From Sphagnum compactum (Eukaryota; Bryophyta; Sphagnopsida; Sphagnales), in the NCBI GenBank assembly GCA_965153455.1, contig OZ234501.1, positions 14,508,001 to 14,572,000 on the forward strand: DNA of 64,000 bases, read 5' to 3'. Made by a program: the position numbers and the translations under genes. Positions 9,800-22,384 of this stretch are shown here, one piece after another; position 1 is the first letter of the stretch; every line of letters begins with the position of its first letter. The notes beneath the pieces were generated by a model. The model did not search any database and had not been told where the DNA came from. It was given only the letters and a program-made list of their open reading frames with translations.

Positions 9800-12481
9800 T
9801 AATCATGGGCCGTGTGATGTAGGTGGCTTTGTTATATTGCATGTCAAGCCCTTAGATTAAATTTGTGATGGACCTACATTAGATGGAATGGCAGTTTGAG
9901 ATGTTCCCCACCCTGAGGATTGTTGTGGGGGAATAATATTTTGTTGCATAGACAACACTGTCTTGCTTGGAGGTTGTTAAGGCAACGTAAGGGGCACTAT
10001 TGGTGGATTTGGAAAAAAAGGCCAAACAGGACATTATTGTCCCACTGCTTAAAGTGTTGGACCTGTTATGTGCCCTGGAAGTCCTATTGGATGAGCAAGG
10101 GATACAAGAGGTTGTTGTGGCAAGGTCTCAAATGTAGGGGGTGTTGTTTGCATCTGAGGTCAACTAATTGTTGAATTGTGAGAGGTTGTTGAACACCAAC
10201 TATTTGACTTAGAGGGATTGTAGGAGTGGACAATATTTAATTTTCTCCTTGCCTTTATTCCCATTTTAAAAAAAACTTTCATGCTCTAAGCAGGCAATAA
10301 CATCAAAGTTTGCCAAATCTTTCGGCATCATCTTTTAGCTTTTGAGCCGAACATGGAAGTGTTTGAAGAGGTGCTATAGCCACTTGTTGAGGTTCCCAAC
10401 CCTATGGGAAAATGCCATGTTATATGATTAGATGATGAAAACTCCTCACCACTAAAGTGGTTTAGACAGAATTTGGACTGTGAGTAAATCTACCTTTTCA
10501 TTTTTTTCTCGGATTTGTTGTTGTGGATTCCTCTCTATTTTTCCTATTGTCACCTCTTGTACTCTTGCAAAGGGCTTTCGTCGCATGTTCCCATGGGTCC
10601 TGTTTTTTTTTCAACAGAGGATTTACAACTTAGTCCATCTTGGAACTTCCTATTGCCTTCGTATGTTGAGGCCGGAGCCCATGTCATGCTTCCATAATTT
10701 CACCACCTAGCATTAAAAAACATGTTAGGTATGATCCCTTTATTAAATCTCTAGTTGATGATGAAGCCATCGAGTGAGGTAGATCCTATTTGTTAAACTT
10801 TGGGGTGGATCACTAAGTCCTTGAATCCTTTGTGTGATCCTATGGTTGGGGGAGAATTCAATTTCAATGCTTTTATTTCTCTTTTGGGAACTATTGTAAT
10901 TAGTATTTTGCTTCAAATCTTTCTCCATACAAAGACCTCTTGACCTCTTTGTACCATATTTATTTGATTTACTTCATTCTAGAATCTCTTCTCTTTTCCT
11001 CCCTGATTGTGCATGATATATTATTTAGCATTCTTCGTTCATATTTCTCCATTTTTGGAACACAATTATTTTTTTCCAAAATTGAGGTTCAATGCACAAA
11101 ATCCATAATCCATTGTGACACTTTTGATTCATGCCAAAACGATGGTTTCTATTATTAACTTCCTTCATTGATCTTTGTTGATTATTCGGGGTGAAATCAC
11201 ATTATGGGTGAGCCACTTTTCATCACTTTTCACCCAAAAAAATGATGCATAGCAAGTATAATAGGTGTGCAGTAAATTGAAATCTTGATGGCATTTTTTG
11301 GAAACCCTAAACGTAAGAAAAATAATTTTAGAATGTGCATGAGAACATTTTGGAACTCAAAGTTCATTTTGAGTCAAAGTTAAACTTGATCCAATGCTTA
11401 GAAGAAGAGATTTGGATAAAATCATTGTGCATAAAGTATGTAACGTACATCTTTTCAATGGCCATAGGGCTTCATGTTTGTGGTTTATGACACATTACCA
11501 AACCAAAGAAAAATGAAAAAATAATACAATGCCCACTTATAAAATCTTCCCTTTTTTCTTAAAGCAATGGTTTTTTTCCCCAAAAAAAGAGTTTATTATG
11601 CTTTTATTGCTCAAGAAGTTCAATAAAACACATTTTTTGAATGGATTTTTAGCCAAAAATTGTAAACTTCTCAGTGGTTTTAAATTTAGTTAATGTATAT
11701 CCATATCACTCACCACCAAAAAAATCATTACAAAACTCCACCCATAACCTTAGTTTTGAAGTATATTTGCAATTTTTCATACTTTGTGACGTGTATTTTT
11801 TCGACACAAATATACTTCATATGTTCAAGTTTATTATTTTTTGTTGGAGCTTCTTTTTAAATAAAAAGTCTAAAGTTAATGCAATATACTTGAAATGAGC
11901 AAAAATAATCCAAGATGTGATGTTCGCATGTACCCAAAAAAACCAAATGCAAAATTTTTGTTTTTGTGACTACAATTGGAGGGGGGGGGGGTGGTAGTTT
12001 GCTTTCACCCTTCCATGGATTTTAAGTGCTTGTAATTTTTCTACTCTACTTTACATGTTGAATTTGTTTCCAAGAGTGATATACTTCTATAGTATAGACT
12101 TTTATTGATCCATTCTAATTTTGAGTGGTAACATATTGAAGGTCATTCACATGTATGCAATGTTTTATTATTCCTTGTATATGACTCTCAATATTTTAAA
12201 TCCTTTTTTATTATAGTGGAAATGAAATGCAAAATTTGGGATATCACTTTTGTCAAATATTTCAAAATGTGGCCTCCCATTTTTTAACCAATATTATCGT
12301 CTACTTGAATTAACCTATGCATTTTTTATTGTCATTTTTTCCCCTTATGTTCTTTTCAAACATACTAAACATAGTACTTTTGTTACTTCAAAAACACATA
12401 TCGGTTCAAAAAACATTTTTTTTACACAAAATATATCTCTTTGTACACCATAGCCTCAAAGGACTTGTCTACAAAGATTTG
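9800..12481. other. Mostly unassigned; decayed Pro/Gln-rich coding and a dispersed repeat
   Basis: On the minus strand about 9850-10400 shows broken Pro/Gln-rich reading frames that may extend the decayed gene downstream of it. From 10400 to 12481 no gene is supported, apart from the dispersed repeat listed at 11188-11600. A run of G lies at about 11980-11991. Confidence 0.35.
11188..11600 (+). repeat. Dispersed repeat R, copy 1 (empty site for MITE)
   Basis: This roughly 410-bp segment is closely similar, base by base and in the same orientation, to 24726-25265. Shared landmarks are 'cactatgggtgagcca'-like, 'aatgatg', 'ttgaaatcttgatggcat', 'gacacattaccaaacc' and 'aatacaatgcccac' blocks. Copy 1 lacks the 154-bp MITE found in copy 2: at about 11420-11430 it reads straight through 'atcattgtgcataaag'. 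The nature of the parent element is unknown. Confidence 0.8.
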
Positions 12482-13150
12482 TTAACTTCTCTTGCTAGGG
12501 TTTGCAATTGTTTTTCCAATTTCAAAGGCATCTATAGACTTTGCTTCGGATATATTGAATCGAGTTCCATTGGTAAGTCGTTGAGTTTGTTGGAACCCGC
12601 TGTGGATTGCGGTGTAGGTGCCAAGGTCATGTCTTCCGAGTCCATAACGGCATATCCCTGTAATGGTTGGAGAGTCTTTTTCATCTCCTTTTGAATCCAT
12701 CATCGCATTTTCAATGTGTAGTGGTGAGCTCTCCACTTCCTTTGGGCTTCTAATAATGTAATTGGCTGATATTAGGGAATCCAACTCTCTACCATAAGCA
12801 ACTACTGATGTTTTGTATTCATTTTCTTCAACATTAAAAGCATTCCTAGGCCAATTTTGTAGCAAGAATGATTCGCTTATTCTCCTTTCAGCTTGATATC
12901 TGAGGTGGTAATCACATTGCTTATGAAATTACATTCTATAGTTTTGATTACTTAGGTGTGTTGGCCATGGATTGTCTCCAAGAGGTTGTCGCAAGATGTT
13001 CAAAAACTTTGGGCAAAACATTTTTATCACTATCCCATATATCTTGTAATCTTGCAATTGGTTATAAGATGCCCAGTACCTAACCTCTGCTTGGAACTCT
13101 ACATCTATACTCTTTAGTTCTCTTCTATCTATTGAAAGGTAATCGTCCAA
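12482..13150 (-). pseudogene. Unrecognised 223-codon frame with one stop
   Basis: The minus-strand frames 13150-12929 and 12865-12482 are in the same phase. They form one reading frame of about 223 codons interrupted only by a stop at 12929-12931. The first part contains DYLSIDRRELKSIDVEFQ and LQDYKIYGIVIKMF; the second contains AFNVEENEYKTSVVAYG, GLGRHDLGTYTAIHSGFQ and ends in ANPSKRS. DNA around the KIYG motif recurs in the plus strand at 27100-27340, so this is part of a dispersed unit. No domain is recognised. Confidence 0.5.
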
Positions 13151-13164
13151 ATCCCTGGGTGTTC

Positions 13165-15245
13165 AACAAGAGTGCTTAGGATATGGATATCATGACATTG
13201 TGGAAATGACAATTCTACTTAGAACTCGTTTTCTTTGATTGCTACTTGGAAGCTCACCTAAAGATTAAAAATTCTACTTGTGCAATGTTACAAAATTGTA
13301 AACATTTCCCAAAGTCCAAAATTTTATAAGGTTGCTTTGAGATTATTGCATTCAATGGCCTATTGGAAACTCTCTACCTTTTTTGGACCGTTTGAATGGG
13401 ATTAATTACACTAAAACTTTATAATTGGCAAAACAATTATGTTTCGTACTTGTGTCATGAGTGTTATGTGTAACATGTAATTGTGATCACTTTACTAGCC
13501 CTCTGGCCTTATGTGGCTTCATACCATTTTTTGTTTGAGTTTTTGTTTCCATGCCATGTGTCCAGTTCATGCCCTCTGGCAACTATTATTCCTATACTTG
13601 TTTCATTTGTCTCATTAGCCACAACATTTGTCTCAATAGCCACAACATCATGTATATGATTTTAATTATCATTTATTGCTTTGATTTGAAGTTTTTATTA
13701 ACTATTTGTCTCAACAATCATTAAAGATTTGTTCAAGATTGTTCAAGTTTAGCCATAATTTTATTTTTATTTTGCATAAATAAATATTTCCTTCTGTGAT
13801 TGCATAAATATTCATTTTCACATGTCTATTGAGCTATGATTCAATGTAAAGAATAGGATTTTGGTTTCTCATTTAATTTTCGATTCGTCATTTTTTTAAA
13901 ATTGTCGTACACATCTTGTGCTTTCGTGGTTGGCCTTAACATCTGACAATTAATTGGTTGTTTTAAGAATTTGTTCCTCAATTCTTGTGGAACCTAGGTT
14001 TGCCTGCCTAAAGTTGCATAAAGTCATCATTGAAGATTCATGAATTATGTGGATAGCAAATTCCCAAATGTTAACAAGTCTTTTGTTGACAAATCGTTCA
14101 ATAAGCTGGTGAAAAAACACTTTGGAATTAGCTTTTTAAAACTTGCATGTTCTTTTAAGAAATCCATTGCATGTGTAAACGTTGCCAAATTGTAGTCCTC
14201 CATATCATCCTTGGAGATGTTTACATTTTGTTTCATTATAAAAAGATTCTCTTTGTCAATCTTCGCATTTGCCCATTGCCATGCCGCCCATTCCATTGTT
14301 TTGTCAATTACTCTCTTCCATTTTGTTCCCCATGTTTTGATTTGAGCAAATGCCTAAAAGGGTCCATGATGGTATTATCTCTTGGATATTCCAACAATTT
14401 TTTTGTCATCTCGTAAATTAGTTTTAGTATGCTTGAGATTAACGTGTATCCAATCATGGATTCCCAGGTGTTTGGTCTGATAGCTGGTGAAAATTTTCTT
14501 TTTGCCATTAGAATAAAAAGGTTTTATGATTACAAGCACATGGTCGAGGAACAAAGGATGCAACTAGGAAGCACCCCTAAAAATAATGCAAATTGAACTA
14601 TTTTGCATGCGAATTAGTAGTAAAATGAAAAAGAATGCAATTTTTTTGTGCAAGTTGCCAAGGGGTTAAAAGAGCGAATGAAAATAAAAAAGAGTTTAAA
14701 GTGGTAAGGTGTCCTAGGATACTTGATATTGTTTCAATTCCTAATGGTTGCATACTTATTTGTGGTGGACAAGTACTATTTGAATTGGCACATACCCTTT
14801 GGGGGATGAATAGGTTTATGTGTTTTTGATTTTGATGTAATCTCAAACTTTATATGGTTTGGATGCCACAAAATTGGAATATGAAATATTAGTTCAAGTA
14901 TAACTTGAACATTTCATGTGACGAATTGTTCACAATAAATCAACATAAATTTCTTATATCTTGTTTCTTTTGTTCAGTTTTTTACAAAACAAAACTTGTT
15001 GCGAATGTTCATGAAAAAGTTCATCCATTGTCATTTTTTATCCCCATTTTCATCCATAAATATCATTCATCCATAGCACATGGAAGAATATTCTTCCACA
15101 TCACCAAATATTTTATCTTAGGTGTAATAAAATATACTTTTAAAATCTTGTCCACATGGGAAGAATATTCTAAAAAAGATTTGGTCTTGCTCCCTTGCTC
15201 ATGTTCACTTGCTCATGTTCTTGCTCGTAGGCTCATGAAATAACA
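13165..15245 (-). repeat. Dispersed unit S, copy 1 (inverted relative to copy 2)
   Basis: Read on the minus strand from 15245 down to about 13165, this segment aligns collinearly with 25585-27885 on the plus strand through many blocks. These include the 'gagcacgagcatgagcaag'-like block, 'gatgtggaagaatattct', the open frame at 14296-14045 (counterpart 26478-26700), 'gaactggacacatggcat', 'ggcccaagggctagtgagg', and 'atgtcacgatatcc' to 'gcactcttgttga'. Divergence is moderate (roughly three quarters to four fifths identical by eye). The two copies form an inverted pair about 10 kb apart. Confidence 0.8.
14045..14563 (-). pseudogene. Unrecognised coding remnant within unit S
   Basis: Minus-strand frames 14508-14308 (containing RPNTWESMIGYTLISSILKL and MDPFRHLLKSKHG) and 14296-14045 (MEWAAWQWANAKIDKENLFI, LATFTHAMDFLKEHASFKK, LIPKCFFTSLL) are in different phases. 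They are separated by a frameshift or lost intron at about 14300. A related, more degraded version of the second frame occurs at 26478-26786 on the plus strand. Conservation of peptide-like sequence between the copies suggests a protein-coding ancestor carried by the repeat. I do not recognise the family. Confidence 0.5.
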
Positions 15246-15651
15246 TCCCTACTATGATACTTGTAAATAATGTGTGGAGATGTGCTTCATACAGTTTCAC
15301 CCCAATCTGTCTCTTGATAACATCTTTCATGTTTGGAGAAATGGTAGTTTATTTCTCCCACTAATTCTGAACAAGGGTTACCACTGCATCACGTAACTAA
15401 TTTACATGTTTGTGATGTGCATATGTCAAACAAAATTTAATGCATCTTTTTTAATGTCTAAGAGTATCTACCTCTTTGTAGCCTTCTTGATGTTTCGCTT
15501 GTCAACACCCAAGATTTTAGCAATGCGTCTCCTAGTCCTAGTGGGTTGTGTGGACCTAGCTAGTGTGCATTTCCTTTTCCATAACAAGCTTAGATTGATG
15601 TGGACCAACAAGTTGAGATGTTAGGCCTTCTTTCAAATTTACTACAATTTG

Positions 15652-16503
15652 CTAGTTTTGTTTCAAGATTCTTATGTCTTGAAGATAAGGAAGTAGAACA
15701 CCTTTGATGGAAGGATGACTTAAAAATTTCTCCAAACTACATGTTGATATTTTAGAACACAATCTTTCAACAGGTTTAGCACAAAAAAGGAAAAGGTTTT
15801 TGGCATCTTTTACACTAGTTTTGAGGACATATTTCATGTGCAACCCACCTCCAATTCTGTTGCTAGTACATGTTTGTGCAATTTGAAGTTCAATTACATC
15901 TTCAACAATAACATCTTTGTTCTTCCTTGCCTTGTGAGTTATGTAGCAATGCACCCTTTCCCTTGTGTCTATAGCTATTTTCTTTGCATACCAAGAGTCA
16001 TAATCGTGTGCCTCATTATTCACCTTAGCAGCTTCTTTCGAAACAAAATTTGTTTTTTCAATTTGTGTGTTTTCCATTATTATTGATTCCCACCTCTAAT
16101 TGAACCACCACCTGTAACACAACGAATGCCACATTTTCAGACCACAGAAATCCTTGAATGCCTAGGTAGAAAGTTGATGTTTCGAGAATTGAACATATGT
16201 TGATGCTACAAGCTTGCATAACAAAATAAAACCTAATACCAATGGATATAAAAAGTGAATTACATGGCAATTTGTAGCTTTTAACACACTCCTACACCAT
16301 GTAATGGAGTTTAGGGTTTGGACATTCAGATGCCCACCATGATAGTTTAATACCAACAAACATGCACTTTGAAGCAAAACCACACTTGCAACAATAGGTC
16401 TTTCCTCTTTACTTAATGTGTTCAACATCAACATACCATTTTGCTTGTGTCCACAATTTTCTCGTGTATCACCAAATGAGACATTCAAGTGCCTTTTGGA
16501 CAT
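15652..16503 (-). pseudogene. Unrecognised 284-codon frame with two stops
   Basis: Frames 16503-16162 and 16077-15652 are in the same phase; with the linking sequence they make one frame of 284 codons with stops only at 16162-16164 and near 16098. The N-terminal part reads MSKRHLNVSFGDTRENCGHK and HVIHFLYPLVLGFILLCKLV, a hydrophobic stretch. The C-terminal part reads DYDSWYAKKIAIDTRERVHC, GGGLHMKYVLKTSVKDAKNL and LFLFCAKPVERLCSKIST. A 3' splice-like TTACAG occurs near 16113, so one stop could instead be intronic. No family is recognised. Same strand as the other remnants from 5.3 to 16.5 kb. Confidence 0.45.
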
Positions 16504-19500
16504 TCCTTCTTGTTGCCAACTCCCACCTTGAACATAAAACCCCTCACATCATCTTTTACCTTAATTATGAAATTTTCAAAGATCAATAGAAACTTGTGTG
16601 TATAACCTTTGTTTAATCAAATTGCACAAAATTTGAAAACCTCCAATTGTAAAAACACAACTTAGGAACATACCTTTGCAGAAGAAATTGACCCCAAACC
16701 CTATTTGTTCCGAACTCCTAAAACGTCGTTGTTAGTGATCGATTCAGCTGGATTAGGGACAAAAAGTTTTGTTAGCTTGTATGTAGATGACCTATTACAA
16801 GATGAATCAGTAAAAGGTGTTCGCAAAAGCACCATGTTTTCATCAAATCACTAACTATATTCTCATGTAATTCCAACAAGCAGATTGATCGTCTCCTATT
16901 AAATTCTTGATTATATCTATCTTTAAATGAAGATATGTTCTTTATTCAGCTTGTGGGATGAGTTTTAAAGACAAAACATATGGGTTAAACCTTTTACTTG
17001 CACCTTAGTTTTAAATTGAAATGCAACTAAACCATTTCCAAAATTCAACTTTAATTAGTAATGTCTTTTTCATATAATGTCCAAATGAAACAATTTAAAT
17101 TTCATTCTATTTTTTTTTCTAAAATCTACACACTAAAATTATTAAAACAATACTTGAATTGAAGAAAATTGCATGTAAATCTTGCATTTGAATACATTTC
17201 AACAACAATGTTTTAAAAACATTTTCTTTCTTTAACCATCATTATCTTTATCATATTTTGTCCAAATGAATTTTTAAAAATGTATATGAATTTTTTTGGT
17301 ATTATATAATACATTTCAATTATGAAATTTCATACAAATAGTTTATAAAATATGATGTATCAACATATAATAATGTTATTCTCAAAATCATTTAATGTTA
17401 CATATTGTATTTCGGAACTACAATACATTTAAATATGGTATATTAAATACATACACATTAATTCTTATATTACAATATGAATTTGATGATATAATTATAG
17501 AATATAAATTAATTTGAATATGTAAATATTTAAACAAATGAAAATTTTATTATAAATTATAAATAACTTTTTTGTTATGTTAATTTTATCTTAAAATATT
17601 TTTATTAATATAATATATAATAATTAAATATAGTCATATATAATATATCAATGATTTTATATGAAAAAAGTTATTATAAAAAAATTGTATTTTTATGGAT
17701 GAATATTATGTTTTACATTTTTATGAAGTAAAGTTCACAATAAAATATTATTTAGTTAAATGTTTTATATATAATATGATACATAATTTTATATGATATG
17801 TGTTTTATATTTATATACATATGATATACTATTTATTATATATTTATGTGTTAAAAAATATTGGATTCTGATTTTGTTTTGTTATAAACATCTTTGAGCA
17901 TTTTATTAAATAAAGGCAAAACAAAAATCTGACTTATTCTCGGAATTAGAATATAATTTTATTTCATTAATATATAATTTGGATTTGAAACTGATAATAT
18001 CTATACATAAACTAATAGTAAATTATATAATTAAATACATTGAAATAAATTTATTTTAAAAATTAATTAATTTTTAATATTAAAAATTAGGTAGATTATA
18101 TAATTATAAAATATTTTCTAATTATTAATACAAAATGGTGGAATATTAAATTATTTATTACATATTTAATATAATCCCCAACTAAAGTAGAGTATGTTAC
18201 AAAATTTTTATTATATTATATATATGGAATATCTAGGTTTAATATTAATGATTAATAATTTAAATTTTTTAAAAATAAAAAATTCCATATTTATTTATTT
18301 ATTTGGAATTCTAATGTAATTCATTTGGTTTCAAAATATGGGAGATGTTGATTAAATATAAATTAATGTATATGATAAATTAAGTATTTAAAATAATTTA
18401 AATTTGAAAATTTAAATATTATCTGATGTAATAAAAAAATAAATATATTATTTAATCAATAAAACTTAAAATTAAGACTATTTTAATATAATTAAATGAT
18501 TATTCTTAAAATGTAAATTTTAATTTGACTTAAAGATAATAGGGATTACAAATAATTTAAAACTTAATCACTTCATGTGCTAAATAAGATTCTAAATAAT
18601 GATTTCAATGTGATGTTTAAATATGATGATTTTAAAACATGAAATGTCAATTATTAAAAAATATTTTGAATAGGGATTATTAGAAATATTAATATATTTT
18701 GATCATATAGTACATTAATATTCCAAATTAAATATCAAGAAAAGACTAAATCAAATGATGAAATTAATTTTAAATGATCATAGGTAATTCATAAATAGAC
18801 ATGTAATTATATATATGAATAGAATTAAGGTAGATAAATAGTTAGTTAGATAGTTATTTAAATGTAGGTAGGTAATATTTTATACCTACTTACCTACAAC
18901 ATAACTTTGCTATCTTTTTATAACCTAATTATTGCCTTACATTACATATTTAGTTCACAAATTAGTTTTCTAAACTAACCTACATACTTATACCTTGCTT
19001 TTTAAAGCAATGAATGTTAGCAAAGTATTTTAATTATAAACCTAGTTTGCCTATAATGGAAAAAAATATTCAAAAGTTTAAAGCACTAAAATTTTACTAT
19101 TTAATAATGTACTTATTCATTACTATAGTCAATAACTTAGTAATCTAGTCATATTTTTGGTAGAAAAGTTTGATAGTCATAAAAATACATGTTTCATATG
19201 ATTATATGACCAGGGTAAGGTCATAGTCGCAAAATGTCCTAGTTATGGATTCCACATTTTGGTGTAATGATCCTAATGACTAGCCTATCATGACTTACTA
19301 ATGATGCACACAAAAGCTTAGAGTAACCAAACTTGGATTTGCAACCCTTGTTTGTGCCTAGAGCTTCCCATGTTCATAGCTTACTCCTCAGAACTCTCAT
19401 AAATAGGTGCAACACTTTTTGGCATTTTTGCAAAATAGTTTGCACTCTTATTGAACCTTAAATCCCAACGAGAATGCGTGTATGGGCAATATGTCTTCAT

Positions 19501-22370
19501 TTGATTTAAATTGTTGATTTTAAATTTGAAATAAAATCAAGCTTAATATTTCATCCAAGATATTTAGATTATTTATTCATTTGGATGTTATTTAATTTCA
19601 TCCAAGTAATTAAGTGAGCTCCCATATATCAAAAGATTATCTAATACATTATTTTCAAAACAAAAATTTGTGCATTTTGACATGTAAACTTGAATTTATG
19701 TTGTTTAAATTCAAACAATATTTTTTCAAAAAAATCAACACCTTTTCATTTGTGAAAAGAAGACAATTTAGGACTTAAAACATTGGTTATAATAGGTTTC
19801 AAATGTTTTTGAAGATCTTTAGGTCATTTGAAAAATTTGAAAAATTCCATGTTGTTGCAAAAATGTAATATGATTATGGTAATGCTTGGGATTCACAAAC
19901 TTTCACACGTGTTATGAAATGATTGGCATGAAAGTTCGAATTCAATCATGGTTACAAAAAAATTGGCTCCTTTTTACATGGTTTTACCTTAGCGTGCACT
20001 TTACACCTTAGAATAAAGTTAACATTTGATGACATGAAATTTCATTATTATAAGAAAATTTCAAAATTTAGTTGTTAAAACAACTAAGCTTTGCAACTAA
20101 ATGTCACTTGCAATTAAATGGGTGAAACGACATGGGTTTAGCAAATCATTAATCATTAATTGCATATGTCCTTCCTAGCTAATATGTAGTTGTAAAGGCC
20201 AATTGCAAAACCCAAAATGTGTTGTTGTGAAACTTAGTTTAAGTTGTTAAGTAGACCAACTAATTTACCTACTTAAGCTCCTCTAAATAAGCACCTAACC
20301 TAAGTAGTTAAGGTAGATATGAAATATTTTCTCAATATTTTGACGTTGATCACAATGAATGTCATTTGTGAAGTTTGATCCTGGACCCCAAGGATGGAAT
20401 TCAACTCCTTTACCACCAAGCCACCTCACTTATTGTGTAAATAATCTAATGTTTATTCTATTTAAACCATACTTCATTTAAACATTACACAAAACCTCAA
20501 ATTTGATATTTCATATATTAATGATAGTTTGTCCAAATGGAAGGAAAACAAAAAATTTATTCATAAATTTCCTTCAGTAATATATATATTTATAAAAAAC
20601 ATGTAAATTCATTTCAAAATATATATATATTTGAGTTTTGTTTTTGAATAACATTTCAACAACCATTCTTTGGAAGAAATAAATTCAAACACATGATTTG
20701 TAAATGGAAAAACCTTCAAGGCTAATACAATAATAAAAATATATGTTTCAATTCCTAAACCTTCATTTGATTTAATTTATATTATACAATTGTGCTTCCA
20801 ATATATCATATTTTTACTAATAACTTTTAGTTTAGATGTATGAATCCATATAATTTATCCACATACAATATTTATAAATGGATCATAAATAAATTACATT
20901 TAAAAGCTAGATATTAATTTTATTTATTTAGCCATATTAATTATGATTTATAAATTTAATCCCAATATTTTATTCTAATTTGAGACATACTAATTAATAC
21001 TAGAATACTCACTAATTTGCTGAAATTATGAATTTTATTCATTTTTACACATATAATCATATAATTGTGTAATAATATATTTTTTACACATGTAAAATAA
21101 ATAAAATTATTTTTATAGATATATTATATGAAATTTTACTTAAATTTAGGATAAAATTTTAATGTACAAATAAACTACATATTTCCTACATCTTACACTT
21201 CTATTTTATTTTAAAGTTACATTATAAAACATTATTTATAATATATCATAATTTACAATAAGAAAATATTTTTACCATTAAAATTGATTTCAATGTATAA
21301 TATCTAATTTACTCACACTAAATATTTAAAAATGGATAATATATCAAGTGAATTTAAGAAAAATTTAATAGAGGTTTTTATTTACCTATATTTATAATAC
21401 TAATCGAAATCAGTTCCCTACATGTCGTCTTATTTCTATATATATTCATATCAAATGATTGATAATAATTTTTTAATCATTGTAAAGTAATTTTATGACC
21501 ACATTGTTTATGCAATGTCACATCATTTTGTCCACATCATTTGCATAGTTATTTTTAGTCGCATTTGAAATGATTTTATTTTAATCACATTTTCAATTGA
21601 TACTTTAAACATCCACGTCATTTTGTCATCAATCATGGATGAAAACTTGCAATGAAAAAACAAGCTCATCCTTCCTGTTATCACATCATCATCTACTACT
21701 CAAATGGATCACTAATATATAATTATAATTTTTTCCACATAGGATTTGAAGCAATATACTAGAACTATAGCCAATTACATAGTTGTTTAGAACATTTAAT
21801 CATTGATTTCTTAGTTGTAGAAGACATAATTCCTTCTAGTGAACCTCCCAAATTTGCATCTTGAAGATGGTTGCCAAATGGTAAGTATTAAATTCTTACT
21901 TTTTGATTAGTTTTTCTAAAAAGACTCACAAACATTCTTAAAAATAACAAATCTACATGCAACTTGATTACACATTTACATTTAATACTAACAGGTATTA
22001 TTCTTACATGTATTAACTATTGCAACTTTAATTCTATGTGTATTTTTATAGTACAAAATACATTTATTCACAAATTAAAAATCCCCAAAATCAATTACCA
22101 AAATAAGGACATGCAAAAAAATCTCAAAATTACATCAAGAAAGAATGTCCAAAAACAAAAAAAAAGAGAAGAAATATTCAAATTTTCTCTCCAAAACCCC
22201 AATTTAAATTTAGTAATTAACTATTTACTAATTACATACATTACATTTTCCTTCATTAACCATGACGTTTCCTTAACACATACAAATACTTGGCTAAGTA
22301 AATTTGGCCATAGTCCAACATCACACAATTCTTTAAGGTATGTAACCATTTGAGGAGGTGGATATTGTCC
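16504..22370. other. Extremely AT-rich tract without genes
   Basis: From about 16.75 to 21.95 kb no open frame of meaningful length exists on either strand. The sequence is dominated by A/T runs and TATAAT-like words, visibly more AT-rich than the rest of the window. Short tracts of 'taggtaggtaat' type occur at about 18865-18890. A tRNA-like sequence is at 20365-20425. I see no terminal repeats that would define one element covering the tract. Confidence 0.6.
20365..20425 (-). repeat. tRNA-derived (SINE-like) pol III box fragment
   Basis: On the minus strand 'tggcttggtggtaaagg' resembles an internal A box. About 35 bp later 'ccaggatcaaactt' resembles a degenerate B box, with 'ttccatccttggggtcc' between. 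This arrangement recalls tRNA-derived SINE heads. It cannot fold as a functional tRNA and no poly-A or target duplication is visible. Confidence 0.4.
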
Positions 22371-22384
22371 AAGAGTGCATTAAT

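Noticed and set aside
19100-19330. Possible second CACTA-like end ('agtcgcaaaatgtc' and 'aaaatacatgttt' words shared with 32.4 kb)
   Set aside because: Only short words match and no paired terminus was found.
21964-22353. 129-codon plus-strand frame
   Set aside because: Asn/Lys/Ile/Thr-rich translation expected of AT-rich non-coding DNA; no motif, no homologous feel.
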